From a virus: a stretch of 64,000 bases of DNA. The translations under genes and the position numbers were made by a program. The stretch is taken from the IMG/VR virus record IMGVR_UViG_3300020188_000808, positions 203,784 to 267,783 of that record; one strand, written 5' to 3'. A model generated the notes under the pieces. The model ran no database searches and was not told the DNA's origin. It saw only the letters and a program-made list of their open reading frames with translations. Below, piece after piece: positions 16,663-24,492 of the stretch. Numbering within the stretch: the first letter of the stretch is position 1; every line of letters starts with the position of its first letter.

Positions 16663-16949
16663 TACTTTCTCCTTTTAGATTCTAAATGTTTAATACGTGT
16701 TTCTAACTCGTCAATCTTACGAGCTATATTTGGATTTACTTTCTTCCATGCATCAGGGTCTTGATTAAACCATGTCCAACCATATCTATCTCTAATGCTG
16801 TCTAAAAGTGTGTCCCATTTACCAAATACCCATAGTGCAATACGTGTATCTCTCATATATGCAATGAATAATGCTCCAAATATACTGCCGGCAATCGCGG
16901 TATATATCCATAGTCTATCACTAGCCATGCGTTCTATCATTTCGATCAT
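16662..16949 (-). CDS. Single-pass membrane protein with coiled-coil tail
   Basis: 95 residues: N-terminal membrane segment around 12-31 (LWIYTAIAGSIFGALFIAYM), a Trp-rich amphipathic middle (WTWFNQDPDAW) and a charged coiled-coil end (DELETRIKHLESKRRK). Family seems conserved in marine T4-like phages; function unknown. It has a late promoter 25 nt upstream and sits between the lysis genes and the S74 fibre; involvement in lysis is possible. Confidence 0.6.
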   Translation of the reverse strand: MIEMIERMASDRLWIYTAIAGSIFGALFIAYMRDTRIALWVFGKWDTLLDSIRDRYGWTWFNQDPDAWKKVNPNIARKIDELETRIKHLESKRRK

Positions 16950-16974
16950 ATTGTAATCCTGTGTATTATGTTAG

Positions 16975-16982
16975 TATTTATC
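16975..16982 (-). promoter_or_regulatory. Late promoter GATAAATA
   Basis: GATAAATA 25 nt upstream of the ATG at 16949; leader contains AGGAT. It overlaps the stop codon of the small lipoprotein gene. Confidence 0.7.
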
Positions 16983-17142
16983 AGAAGGCACAAGCAATTT
17001 CGCCTTTGGGTTGTACCTCAATATTTTTATTATTTTTAGAATCTTTGGTAATATCAATGTCTGCACCAGGACGTACAGAACATGTACTTTTAGCACAAGA
17101 GGATAATAGGACAATCAGAGTCAACATTGCCCAAATACGCAT
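16981..17142 (-). CDS. Small lipoprotein (53 residues) of the lysis region
   Basis: Short gene read by hand: 53 residues starting MRIWAMLTLIVLLSSCAKS. The hydrophobic stretch ending in L-S-S-C is a clear lipobox, giving a mature outer-membrane-type lipoprotein of about 38 residues with two further Cys. Its ATG overlaps the stop of the o-spanin gene (TAATG). It could be a second o-spanin-like or accessory lysis lipoprotein; no family is recognised. Confidence 0.65.
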   Translation of the reverse strand: MRIWAMLTLIVLLSSCAKSTCSVRPGADIDITKDSKNNKNIEVQPKGEIACAF

Positions 17143-17531
17143 TACTTTTTAGTTTTGCTTTTGTCTGTAGACTCGTAATATTCTTTGTAAGATTTAATAA
17201 TTTCGTCTTGTTGAAGCATATATGCACGTATTTGTGCGAAGTTTTTACTTAGAGCTTCATAACCGTCATCTGTTAATCCAAATAATACAGGGTCAACACC
17301 GCCTGCTTTAAGTTTAGCAAATACTTCATCGGCATTGTCACTAGTAATGATAGTCCATTTGATTTCTTCTAGTTTTGGAGTTAACGGTTGTGGCAACGCA
17401 AGAGGTTCTCTTGGAACTTCTGTCTTAAAGACTTCTAGTTGCTTAACAGAACTACATCCACTAATAAGGAACGTAATTGGGATTAGCAATACTAGGACAC
17501 TCAGAGTTGATCTCAGATTTCTTAGTAGCAT
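17142..17531 (-). CDS. Outer-membrane lipoprotein, o-spanin (Rz1-like)
   Basis: 129 residues. Signal peptide with lipobox LISGC, mature Cys near residue 26, then a Pro-rich stretch (VPREPLALPQPLTP) typical of o-spanins and a segment WTIITSDNADEVFAKL found in marine-phage Rz1-like proteins; the C-terminus is a charged helix. Begins inside the 3' end of the i-spanin gene (71-nt overlap), the usual overlapping Rz/Rz1 layout. Expected to bridge to the i-spanin and fuse inner and outer membranes in the last lysis step. Confidence 0.75.
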   Translation of the reverse strand: MLLRNLRSTLSVLVLLIPITFLISGCSSVKQLEVFKTEVPREPLALPQPLTPKLEEIKWTIITSDNADEVFAKLKAGGVDPVLFGLTDDGYEALSKNFAQIRAYMLQQDEIIKSYKEYYESTDKSKTKK

Positions 17532-17946
17532 TTTTCTCTTTCTCCGTTAATGGTGACCCCATAGCAATTTCTACACATCTCATTGCTTTTGTAGTCGCAC
17601 CGTTAATAACACGTTCAACTGATTTAGGACGTTCATCTGCAAGTTTGCCAATGTCACGTACTTCACCTTGAGCGTTAATTTTATTAAAGCGTTCGTCTAG
17701 TGCTTGGAATTCAGCGGCTAGTGTTTTATTTTGTTCAGTTAGTTTGGCTGATATAGCTTTTTGCGATTCAAAGTCAGCTTTTGCTTGTGCAATTACTTCT
17801 TTTTGATCAGCAACACTTTGTTCTAACTTTAAATTATTTGCTTCTGATGTAGCCAAGTCTGCTTTTATATTCTTAACATATACATAGCCACCGCCGGCAC
17901 CTGCCAACGCTACAACTATCATTGCTATTTTAATCGATGCAAACAT
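17461..17946 (-). CDS. i-spanin (Rz-like)
   Basis: 161 residues: one N-terminal membrane anchor (about 5-27, IAMIVVALAGAGGGYVYV) followed by a long Ala/Glu/Lys/Gln coiled coil (30-100) and a Cys-containing C-terminal part. This is the topology of Rz inner-membrane spanins. Start overlaps the Zn-ribbon gene; the 3' end contains the o-spanin start. Acts in the periplasm with the o-spanin. Confidence 0.75.
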   Translation of the reverse strand: MFASIKIAMIVVALAGAGGGYVYVKNIKADLATSEANNLKLEQSVADQKEVIAQAKADFESQKAISAKLTEQNKTLAAEFQALDERFNKINAQGEVRDIGKLADERPKSVERVINGATTKAMRCVEIAMGSPLTEKEKNATKKSEINSECPSIANPNYVPY

Positions 17947-18070
17947 CTTTTACCTCATATCTATGTTGTTCACAGACGACAATTTCAATTGGCTTGTTGT
18001 CGCCGTCTGTAAACGTTTCAATTAGTTTACCTTCGTGTTGTCTACCGCAATTTTGGCAAACGTCACTCAT
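17930..18070 (-). CDS. 46-residue zinc-ribbon-like protein
   Basis: Short gene read by hand: starts MSDVCQNCGRQHEGK and ends KDVCID. CxxC near the N-terminus and C-E-Q-H later form a plausible single zinc site. Start overlaps the endolysin stop (ATGA) and the end overlaps the i-spanin start by 17 nt, so it is translated as part of the lysis cassette. Function unknown. Confidence 0.6.
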   Translation of the reverse strand: MSDVCQNCGRQHEGKLIETFTDGDNKPIEIVVCEQHRYEVKDVCID

Positions 18071-18576
18071 GCCATTGACAAAGCAAGTTCCGTTGTTTCG
18101 TCTACTCTACGTGTCCAACCTCGACCAAATGTTTCAAAGGTCTTTAATCTTTCGTAGTATCCTTGACGGTCTTCTTGGAACTCTTTAATAGTTTCTTTAA
18201 GTCCATGTGTGTCAACATATTCAGCTAATTTCTTTAGCGTGTTAGGACCAATTCCGCCATCAGCTACTGTACCAATCATAGTTTGTAAGTATTTTGCTGA
18301 ACGTCCTGTACCGGCATTAACACCAAAGTCAAATACACATAAGTCTAATCCACTTGGTAGTTCATCGCCTTTAACACGATCCCAATAATTCTTTTTGTAA
18401 ATTGGAGCAACATCTGCGACTGTTAAGTCTTTCATGTCTTTTGTTCCGCCCCATTCTTCATACACACGTTTTGTAACACCCAAGTTAGTTTCGCCACCTG
18501 GATCTTTAGGGTGATTTACATATCCGCCCTCGTGGTGTAGAATAGTTTCTAAACATTTTTGATAGTTTTCTTGCAT
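18067..18576 (-). CDS. Endolysin, GH108-type N-acetylmuramidase
   Basis: 169 residues. The N-terminal HHEGGYVNHPKDPGGETNLG is the glycoside hydrolase family 108 signature, with E16 as the probable catalytic acid; ECFDFGVNAG-type motif (CVFDFGVNAGTG) and DGGIGPNTL match the C-terminal peptidoglycan-binding part. It cleaves the glycan of murein. No signal peptide or SAR segment is obvious, so a holin is needed. Head of the lysis cassette: endolysin, zinc-ribbon, i-spanin, o-spanin, lipoprotein. Confidence 0.88.
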   Translation of the reverse strand: MQENYQKCLETILHHEGGYVNHPKDPGGETNLGVTKRVYEEWGGTKDMKDLTVADVAPIYKKNYWDRVKGDELPSGLDLCVFDFGVNAGTGRSAKYLQTMIGTVADGGIGPNTLKKLAEYVDTHGLKETIKEFQEDRQGYYERLKTFETFGRGWTRRVDETTELALSMA

Positions 18577-18587
18577 TGTAATTTATC

Positions 18588-19298
18588 CTATTTTGTTAGG
18601 ACTACTACATACCCATTGTTCTCAACCAAATAATTTTGACCATACTTTGATATATTGTAGTCTCCAATATATTTAGTTAAGTAAATAATCTCGGCAAAAG
18701 AATTGGCATCATATGATTCAGTAATTCTTTCGTGGATGTCTTTATGCTCTCCAAAATCTACAACATTGTACTGTAATGGTTCAGCATATATTTTTGAGAA
18801 TTTAATTTTATTTTCAACAAGATCAATACTGTCAAGATAGCTTTTACTAAAAAAGTTCTTGTAGTTGTCCATATTGTTTTCGTTTACTCTTATTTCGTAT
18901 GCACCTTTATCTAATGGAACTGTTGCTAAAATGTTTTCCATTTGTGCTTCTTGGCTTTTAAAACTTTTGTAATAGCGGAATTTAAACTTATCTATGTTAG
19001 CTAATTTACCAACACCGTCTAACATTTCTATGATTTGTTTTGGAACATCTTTATGACGTTCAATTTCTACAAATACTTTATATGTTCCATCAGTCTGTTC
19101 TCCTGAAGTAACATCAGCATCTAGTATGTAAGGATAACCTTTCTCAAAAAAGTTCATTAAATCTTTTGCTGGTCCTTCAGACATGCAACTAAAACTGCAT
19201 ACTACAATATCCTTATCATCACCCATTTTACTTTTAAAACTATCAATTTCAAAAATAGGTAAAACTAAATCGTTAAGATCTCCGGCAATCAATCCCAT
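18588..19298 (-). CDS. Conserved marine T4-like phage protein, unknown
   Basis: 236 residues, mixed alpha/beta, with ...GPAKDLMNFFEKGYPYILDADV and VFVEIERHKDVPKQI segments that I associate with an uncharacterised protein of cyanophages and pelagiphages. No catalytic or membrane motif. ATG overlaps or abuts the stop of the preceding gene (19298). Function unknown; its position next to another phage-core unknown suggests a structural or replication-accessory role. Confidence 0.6.
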   Translation of the reverse strand: MGLIAGDLNDLVLPIFEIDSFKSKMGDDKDIVVCSFSCMSEGPAKDLMNFFEKGYPYILDADVTSGEQTDGTYKVFVEIERHKDVPKQIIEMLDGVGKLANIDKFKFRYYKSFKSQEAQMENILATVPLDKGAYEIRVNENNMDNYKNFFSKSYLDSIDLVENKIKFSKIYAEPLQYNVVDFGEHKDIHERITESYDANSFAEIIYLTKYIGDYNISKYGQNYLVENNGYVVVLTK

Positions 19299-19819
19299 TA
19301 TACTGCTCCACCTTCGACTGCGGCAGTTTCGCCTTCTTGTGCAATGTCGTCAACTGCTGGTTGAGTTGAAGCTACTGCTGGTTCTTTAACATAATCCAAT
19401 TGTTCTTTGTATCCACTATAGATGTTTAAAATAAGTTCTTTAGGCATTTTAATAGTTACTACCCAAACAGGTTCTCTATCTAGTTTGCCTTTCTTAGTAC
19501 CAGGTCTAATATCGCTTGGTTCTTTAATTTTGCGTGGTTTAAGAATAGCTGTTTTTTCGTATGATACATAACAGTCGTAATCTAATAGACGTTTTCCACC
19601 TGCTGGATCAGGCATCTTATCTTTAGGCCACATAAATGAAGCCGCTACCCAATGTCTTTCAATTTTAGGTCCTTCAACTAACTCACCATCTTCCCAGTTA
19701 GCATACACGTATAGATCTAATTCGTCTAATACACGTTCAAAGTCTTTTAAAACACTTAAAGCAGTATCACTTTCGTATATACTTTCAATGTTTGTAATAA
19801 TATCTAATACATCACGCAT
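19298..19819 (-). CDS. Conserved marine T4-like phage protein, unknown
   Basis: 173 residues with an acidic N-terminal helix, Trp/Tyr-rich centre (YVYANWEDGE, HWVAASFMWP) and an Ala/Thr/Glu-rich flexible C-terminus. Conserved-looking but not assignable. A GATAAATA late box lies 26 nt upstream with an AGGTGA leader, so it is expressed late, divergently from phoH. Confidence 0.6.
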   Translation of the reverse strand: MRDVLDIITNIESIYESDTALSVLKDFERVLDELDLYVYANWEDGELVEGPKIERHWVAASFMWPKDKMPDPAGGKRLLDYDCYVSYEKTAILKPRKIKEPSDIRPGTKKGKLDREPVWVVTIKMPKELILNIYSGYKEQLDYVKEPAVASTQPAVDDIAQEGETAAVEGGAV

Positions 19820-19845
19820 GTCGTTTTCACCTATTCTTATACACT

Positions 19846-19853
19846 TATTTATC
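19846..19853 (-). promoter_or_regulatory. Late promoter GATAAATA
   Basis: GATAAATA on the minus strand, 26 nt upstream of ATG 19819, in the 156-nt divergent gap before phoH. The remaining gap (19854-19975) holds an ACAGTGACTGT inverted repeat and a weak plus-strand -10 (TATACT) before phoH. Confidence 0.7.
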
Positions 19854-19975
19854 CGGATACGATCTATAAGTGTGCAGTTTTGTCTTGTGACCCAAATGGT
19901 AAATATTAGTGTAGGGCAGTAATACTGTGAATCTACAGTGACTGTCTTTATACTAACTCATGAAGGAGGAACTTA

Positions 19976-20695
19976 ATGGGTGCTAAAAGACGAGCAAGAG
20001 CTCATAAAACCCCCGCTGATAACAATGTTATTAGCTTTTCAAAACCACAACAAAAACAAATCAATATACTTCCTAGAAACAAAAACCAAGAAACATATAT
20101 GCTAAAACTGTTGGACCCGAAGAAAGACATAGTCTTCGGTGTTGGTCCTGCGGGAACCGGTAAGACCCTACTTGCGGTCCAGGTGGCTATTAAGTTATTC
20201 AAAGAAGGCGCAATTGATAAGATTGTTGTAACAAGACCTGCTGTTTCAGCTGACGAAGATCTTGGTTTTTTACCAGGAACAATGGAAGAAAAAATGGCTC
20301 CATGGACAAGACCTATCTTTGATGTTTTTAAAGAGTACTTTAGTGCTAAAGAACTTGAAGGTATGATGTACGATGGTGTTATTGAAATTTCACCGTTAGC
20401 TTATATGAGAGGTCGAACATTTAAGAAATCAATAATTGTTGCAGATGAGATGCAAAATGCAACACCAAATCAAATGAAAATGTTACTAACACGTATTGGT
20501 GAGAAATCACAGATGGTAGTAACAGGCGATTTAGCTCAAGCTGATAAGTTGAGTAATAATGGTTTGATTGATTTTATTAAATCGTTAGAAAAACACAGAG
20601 AAACAACGCACATTGACATAGTCAGATTCCAAACTCATGATATAGAAAGGCATGATGCAGTTAAAGAAGTATTAGCTGTTTATGGCGACGAGTAA
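19976..20695 (+). CDS. phoH: PhoH family ATPase
   Basis: 239 residues. Walker A GPAGTGKT at 57-64, Walker B in IIVADEMQNA near 160, and the VTGDLAQAD sensor region: a complete PhoH P-loop ATPase of the RNA-processing type. Very common in marine phages; the phage role (RNA metabolism or phosphate stress) is unresolved. GGAGG lies upstream of the ATG. It is one of only three plus-strand genes and converges directly on the next minus-strand gene with no intergenic space. Confidence 0.93.
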   Translation: MGAKRRARAHKTPADNNVISFSKPQQKQINILPRNKNQETYMLKLLDPKKDIVFGVGPAGTGKTLLAVQVAIKLFKEGAIDKIVVTRPAVSADEDLGFLPGTMEEKMAPWTRPIFDVFKEYFSAKELEGMMYDGVIEISPLAYMRGRTFKKSIIVADEMQNATPNQMKMLLTRIGEKSQMVVTGDLAQADKLSNNGLIDFIKSLEKHRETTHIDIVRFQTHDIERHDAVKEVLAVYGDE

Positions 20696-21448
20696 TTAAT
20701 CATCACCTGGAAGATCTATGTCGTTTTGATCAACGATGTAGGTCTTCTTAGCGTGTTGCCACTTAGACCAACTGTTAAAGATCATTCTTTGCAGTCCAAT
20801 GATAGCATTGTGTCTATCAACTGCGGTCTCACTTAGATTTCCTGTACGAGCAACAACTGTTTCTCTCTTAATAGGAATCAGTTGGCACAAAGGTTCACCC
20901 ATTTTAATTGTTGTAGGCTTAATTTCTTTTAGCATAATATTAAGCGGACTAACTAATGCACCTAAGTCATGGTCAATAATACCAGGAATTGCTTCATAGT
21001 TTCGATCTTCATGATAAAACATAGGTTGATATAAAACACTCCAATTAGACTTGCTCCATATTCTCCAAGGACAATCTAATTTAACCGCGGCTCTTACACC
21101 AAACTTAGTTAGTAGTTGTGTTTCATTCTCTACTTGATCTGCAGGATGATATGCAGAATTATAAGCTGGATCACTATAGCGTGTTTCTACGTAATTTCCA
21201 TCATCACTTGGTAAAATTTCCATATCGCACCAAGCAGGAATAACAAATCCAGTCTCCATAAAATCTTTAATGCCTGGGCATCCTTTTACAGTTTGTTCAC
21301 TGTCAATTTTATGCTTTTGTTTATTAATATACGCTGGCATCTTTTTCCAGGCTGTAGGTTTAAATTCACCAGCTGGTCTAATAGGAGCATGTTTGCGTAC
21401 AGCCCACCTTTCAGTTTCAAAAAATATTACTGGTTCTGGATTATTCAT
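20696..21448 (-). CDS. Conserved protein, unknown
   Basis: 250 residues, rich in Trp, Pro and Asn, starting MNNPEPVIFFETERWAVRK, with a predicted mostly beta fold; CPGIKDFMETGFVIPAWCD and ISPLNIM-like segments suggest a family shared between marine phages and bacteria, possibly a DUF6065-type protein, but I cannot confirm this. Overlaps the ThyX start region by 8 nt. Function unknown. Confidence 0.55.
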   Translation of the reverse strand: MNNPEPVIFFETERWAVRKHAPIRPAGEFKPTAWKKMPAYINKQKHKIDSEQTVKGCPGIKDFMETGFVIPAWCDMEILPSDDGNYVETRYSDPAYNSAYHPADQVENETQLLTKFGVRAAVKLDCPWRIWSKSNWSVLYQPMFYHEDRNYEAIPGIIDHDLGALVSPLNIMLKEIKPTTIKMGEPLCQLIPIKRETVVARTGNLSETAVDRHNAIIGLQRMIFNSWSKWQHAKKTYIVDQNDIDLPGDD

Positions 21449-22121
21449 TAATTGTTTCCATCAAAGGAAATATTTCTGCAATTACCTTTGCACATGCATG
21501 AGCAATATCCATATGTTCTTTTTGTGTACCATTAGCACCACGTAGATCAATGTAATGTAACCAACTACGCAAAGTACCATTCATGTACAGTCGTGTTTTA
21601 GTACAACCTTCGGGCAATACTGCACGAGCTTGTTCTTTTGCAATACCGTTATCAATTGCCCACTCGTATGCTTCTTTAGACGCATCAATTACTTTTTGTT
21701 GTTGCGTTTCCCAATCATTGAGTAGATTCATATCTTGTTGTGTATTACCTAGTGCAATACTATTTTGTCTGTTCTTTGTGTCCTGTAGTCGTGCTTCACG
21801 TAATACAAATTGATTGCCAAACTCTGCAGGATCTGCATAACGCTGACTAAACTCTTGGAAACTAAAACTACGATGACGCACAATTTGATGTGCAATATCA
21901 CGTGTAGTATTAATTTCTAAACAAGCACTAACCATTTCTAAAGGAGACCAATGTTGATGTTTAATCAAATACTTAATTAAACGTTCACTTGTTTCGTTGT
22001 TAATTTGTGCCGCAGGGTTACTTACCTTGGCACAAAAAGCAATAAGTTCCTGTAAATCATCAACACCTTCAGTTGAAAATTCATCCGTTGCTTTTGAGTA
22101 ACTTACTAGTCTGACCTTCAT
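21441..22121 (-). CDS. thyX: Flavin-dependent thymidylate synthase
   Basis: 226 residues. The ThyX signature RHRSFSFQEFSQRY (RHRxxSxNExSxRY type) lies near residues 78-91, and FAD/dUMP-binding Arg/His residues flank it (VRHRS, LRSWLHYIDLR). Makes dTMP from dUMP with FAD and methylene-tetrahydrofolate, supplying thymidine for an AT-rich genome. Start overlaps the preceding small gene by 41 nt. Confidence 0.94.
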   Translation of the reverse strand: MKVRLVSYSKATDEFSTEGVDDLQELIAFCAKVSNPAAQINNETSERLIKYLIKHQHWSPLEMVSACLEINTTRDIAHQIVRHRSFSFQEFSQRYADPAEFGNQFVLREARLQDTKNRQNSIALGNTQQDMNLLNDWETQQQKVIDASKEAYEWAIDNGIAKEQARAVLPEGCTKTRLYMNGTLRSWLHYIDLRGANGTQKEHMDIAHACAKVIAEIFPLMETINE

Positions 22122-22269
22122 TTTTTAATTCCTTTGTTCGATGTTCTAACCAATTAATGGCTGTGTGTATATGTCCTGTATCATGTTCACGTAAACAAGA
22201 TTTTGCATATTCAATTTCACGTTCTAATATAGTAACTGCTATTAGGTTACCGGGAAAGTCTTTTTTCAC
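22081..22269 (-). CDS. Small helical protein, GTG start
   Basis: 62 residues beginning at GTG 22269. This start is chosen because GGAGG sits 6 nt upstream and the GTG overlaps the stop of the parvulin gene (GTGA). An ATG at 22350 exists, but would need 85 nt of overlap. Helical, charged (ILEREIEYAKSCLREHD, NWLEHRTKELKNEG); no known domain. Confidence 0.55.
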   Translation of the reverse strand: MKKDFPGNLIAVTILEREIEYAKSCLREHDTGHIHTAINWLEHRTKELKNEGQTSKLLKSNG

Positions 22270-22601
22270 CCAGTCCTCCAAATCACATGTACGCCAAATT
22301 CTGTTACGAATGGGTGTGGCCCTAATTCTCCAATTGGAATAGCCGCACACGCAGTCGAAAATTCTACAACCATGTCAGTTGGTTCAAACCAACCTAGGTC
22401 GCCTCCGTTATTCTTACTAGGACATGCAGAGTTTTCTTTTGCCATTTGATCAAAAGAAACGCCACCTTTTTTTAGTTCTGCTGTAATTCTTTCACCTTCG
22501 GCCATTGCTTCACCAACGCCTCGACTGTGTGTAGAATTCTTTGCTCCTTTAAATGATAGCAGTATATGACTTGCTCTCATCTTTTTCGTGTTTAGTGCCA
22601 T
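22266..22601 (-). CDS. Parvulin-type peptidyl-prolyl isomerase
   Basis: 111 residues, essentially a lone PpiC/parvulin domain: ASHILLSFKG at the start, then FDQMAKENSACPSKNNGGDLGWF and the C-terminal FGVHVIWR, matching HILL...FxxLAxxxSxxPxxxxGGDLGWF...GxHII. Catalyses cis-trans isomerisation of X-Pro bonds; no signal peptide, so cytoplasmic. Adds to the folding genes of this phage (DnaJ-like, GroES-like, deformylase, ClpA-like). Confidence 0.85.
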   Translation of the reverse strand: MALNTKKMRASHILLSFKGAKNSTHSRGVGEAMAEGERITAELKKGGVSFDQMAKENSACPSKNNGGDLGWFEPTDMVVEFSTACAAIPIGELGPHPFVTEFGVHVIWRTG

Positions 22602-22922
22602 TTAATCTCCTTTACCTGGTTTAGTTGACATTACATCAATTACAGGAATTTTATCTGCTAATACATCTTCTTCTCTGACCTGTGTAATATTGGGCCATTC
22701 ATAACTATATTTACTATTGATCTTAAACCAAGTACCGTCATCCTGATCCTCTGTAATAATAGCATCAACAGGACATTCAGGTTCACATACTCCACAGTCA
22801 ATACATTCATCTGGGTTAATAACAAGCATATTTTCACCTTCATAAAAACAATCCACAGGACATACTTCAACGCATGTCATATGCTTACAATTAACACAAT
22901 TATTATTAACCAAATAACTCAT
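22602..22922 (-). CDS. 7Fe/8Fe ferredoxin, FdxA-like
   Basis: 106 residues. First cluster Cys in [19 protein letters not shown], second in [14 protein letters not shown], i.e. two CxxC...CP cluster motifs; the C-terminal 45 residues ([15 protein letters not shown]) match the extension of bacterial FdxA ferredoxins. Low-potential electron carrier in the cytoplasm. Partner unknown; ThyX, the oxygenases or host metabolism are possible. Confidence 0.88.
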   Translation of the reverse strand: MSYLVNNNCVNCKHMTCVEVCPVDCFYEGENMLVINPDECIDCGVCEPECPVDAIITEDQDDGTWFKINSKYSYEWPNITQVREEDVLADKIPVIDVMSTKPGKGD

Positions 22923-22925
22923 AAT

Positions 22926-23171
22926 TTACCCCATCCAGTTCCATACACCTCTAATTGCTAATAGCAAATACATCAATTCCATTAATGCTCTAGGTATATC
23001 TTTATCTTTAATTCCCATCCAAATCCAGATACTACAACTTGCAAGAGCAACACCCCAACCTATCCATTGTATTTTTGGATCACCACCACTTAATATAAAT
23101 GCACTAACCATTGCTAGTATAAATCCTAGCCATCGCCAGCCGTCAATTTTGTGGTAGTAGCGTATTTTCAT
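22926..23171 (-). CDS. Small membrane protein, unknown
   Basis: 81 residues with three hydrophobic helices (about 14-28, 36-52 and 62-80) and a short basic N-terminus. Trp-rich (SIWIWMG, VWNWMG). No recognised family. Lies between the clamp-loader and ferredoxin genes, overlapping the former by 4 nt. Confidence 0.55.
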   Translation of the reverse strand: MKIRYYHKIDGWRWLGFILAMVSAFILSGGDPKIQWIGWGVALASCSIWIWMGIKDKDIPRALMELMYLLLAIRGVWNWMG

Positions 23172-24082
23172 ACTTTACCAAGTTTAATTAATGTTGCGGC
23201 TAAATTAATTTCCGGATCAACTACTAATGTGTGATCTACTAGACCTTGTTTAATAATCATAATAGCTTTATCTTGTTGATCAGCATCACCGAATAAATCA
23301 ATATTGTCATAAAGCCAACGATAAATCTCTTCCATCTCTTCAGCTCTAGCACTTGCACAAACAAGTTTACGTGCTTCTGTAATTTTACCTGCTTTAAATA
23401 ATTGTACCATATCAAGTTTCCAATCAGCTTCTGTTTTATCAGCTTCGTTGGGTTTAATTAGTACACCGTCTTGTGAATTCATTTGCACCATATTAATGCA
23501 TTTACGTAAATCTGGATATGTTGCTTTTACATATGTATCAAGTGTGTCTAAGTCTGGTTGTACACCTTCTGCAATTAAAATCTCTGCAACTCTAGCAGTA
23601 AACTCTGTTTGATCTACTTTTGCAATATGAAATCCTTGACATCTACTGTGCAATGCCGGAATAATTCTATTAGGATAGTTACACGTTAAAATAAATCTGC
23701 TTGTAGTATGATATTCCTCCATAACACCACGTAGTGCGGCTTGTGCGTTAGGCGACAAATAATCAGCCTCATCTAGTAGCACAACCTTAAAGTCACCAAA
23801 TGGAATCATCTGTACAAAGTTTACAATCTTATTTCTAACTTCATCTACAGAGTTTGTTCGACTTGCGTTAATTTCTAGTATGTCTAGATCATTTAATTCT
23901 AGTTCGTTAAACAGTAGTTTAGCAAGTGTTGTCTTTCCAATACCTGCGTTACCACTAAACAACAAATGAGGAATAGTTTTGTCTTTAATCCAAGTTTGTA
24001 TTTGTTTCTTTTGATGTTCATCTCTGAACACATAACCGTCTACTGTTTTAGGACGATATTTTTCTACCCAAAGTTCTTTCAT
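23168..24082 (-). CDS. Clamp-loader ATPase, T4 gp44-like
   Basis: 304 residues. RFC-type AAA+: WVEKYRPKTVDGYVF box, Walker A GNAGIGKT at 44-51, Walker B VVLLDEADYLS near 105 and the SRC arginine-finger motif (LHSRCQGF) near 150. Loads the sliding clamp for the phage polymerase. A consensus sigma-70 promoter lies 59 nt upstream inside the previous gene. The gp62 and gp45 partners are not in the window. Confidence 0.93.
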   Translation of the reverse strand: MKELWVEKYRPKTVDGYVFRDEHQKKQIQTWIKDKTIPHLLFSGNAGIGKTTLAKLLFNELELNDLDILEINASRTNSVDEVRNKIVNFVQMIPFGDFKVVLLDEADYLSPNAQAALRGVMEEYHTTSRFILTCNYPNRIIPALHSRCQGFHIAKVDQTEFTARVAEILIAEGVQPDLDTLDTYVKATYPDLRKCINMVQMNSQDGVLIKPNEADKTEADWKLDMVQLFKAGKITEARKLVCASARAEEMEEIYRWLYDNIDLFGDADQQDKAIMIIKQGLVDHTLVVDPEINLAATLIKLGKV

Positions 24083-24492
24083 GTTTGTGCCTCGCTTATT
24101 CGTTTTCTCAAATTAGATGTACTAAATGAGTGTTGTCTTTTATTATAATACAATTCTATGCCTTTGTCAACACAAATCTGCTTACCTGTAAACTCTTTAT
24201 CACGATATTCTTCGCCAATAAATCTACGATTCAATGTATATGTTAACAAAATATCTTTTAAATCTTGTTCTGTAGCATAGGGAATAATTTCATCGATATA
24301 CTTACAACCTTTTAATTGAACATATCGTTCGAACACACTTTGTATAGGTTTATTCTTTTCTGGTCTATCAATAGTTGGATCTGTTTGTAATCCAACAATC
24401 AAATAGTTGCAATTCTCACTTGCTTCTTTTAGCATAGCAACATGTCCACTATGGAACAAATCAAAACTGCTAAATGTTATTCCTACTGTCAT
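24079..24492 (-). CDS. Cytidylyltransferase, glycerol-3-phosphate type
   Basis: 137 residues from ATG 24492, where the domain begins (MTVGITFSSFDLFHSGHVAM). HSGH is the nucleotide-binding HxGH motif and RQHSFSTSNLRKRI the RTxGISTTxxIxRI-like motif of glycerol-3-phosphate cytidylyltransferases. The likely product is a CDP-activated precursor for surface polymer or lipid. An upstream extension to 24588 overlaps the oxygenase gene and adds no conserved sequence. Fits with the surface-polysaccharide genes elsewhere in the window. Confidence 0.8.
   Translation of the reverse strand: MTVGITFSSFDLFHSGHVAMLKEASENCNYLIVGLQTDPTIDRPEKNKPIQSVFERYVQLKGCKYIDEIIPYATEQDLKDILLTYTLNRRFIGEEYRDKEFTGKQICVDKGIELYYNKRQHSFSTSNLRKRISEAQT
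24142..24170 (-). promoter_or_regulatory. Internal sigma-70 promoter for clamp loader
   Basis: TTGACA (24170-24165), 17-nt spacer, TATAAT (24147-24142), inside the 3' end of the cytidylyltransferase gene and 59 nt before the clamp-loader ATG (24082). Confidence 0.85.

Noticed and set aside
22270-22350. Longer reading of the small gene at 22081 from ATG 22350
   Set aside because: It would overlap the parvulin gene by 85 nt; GTG 22269 has GGAGG at 6 nt and a coupled GTGA.
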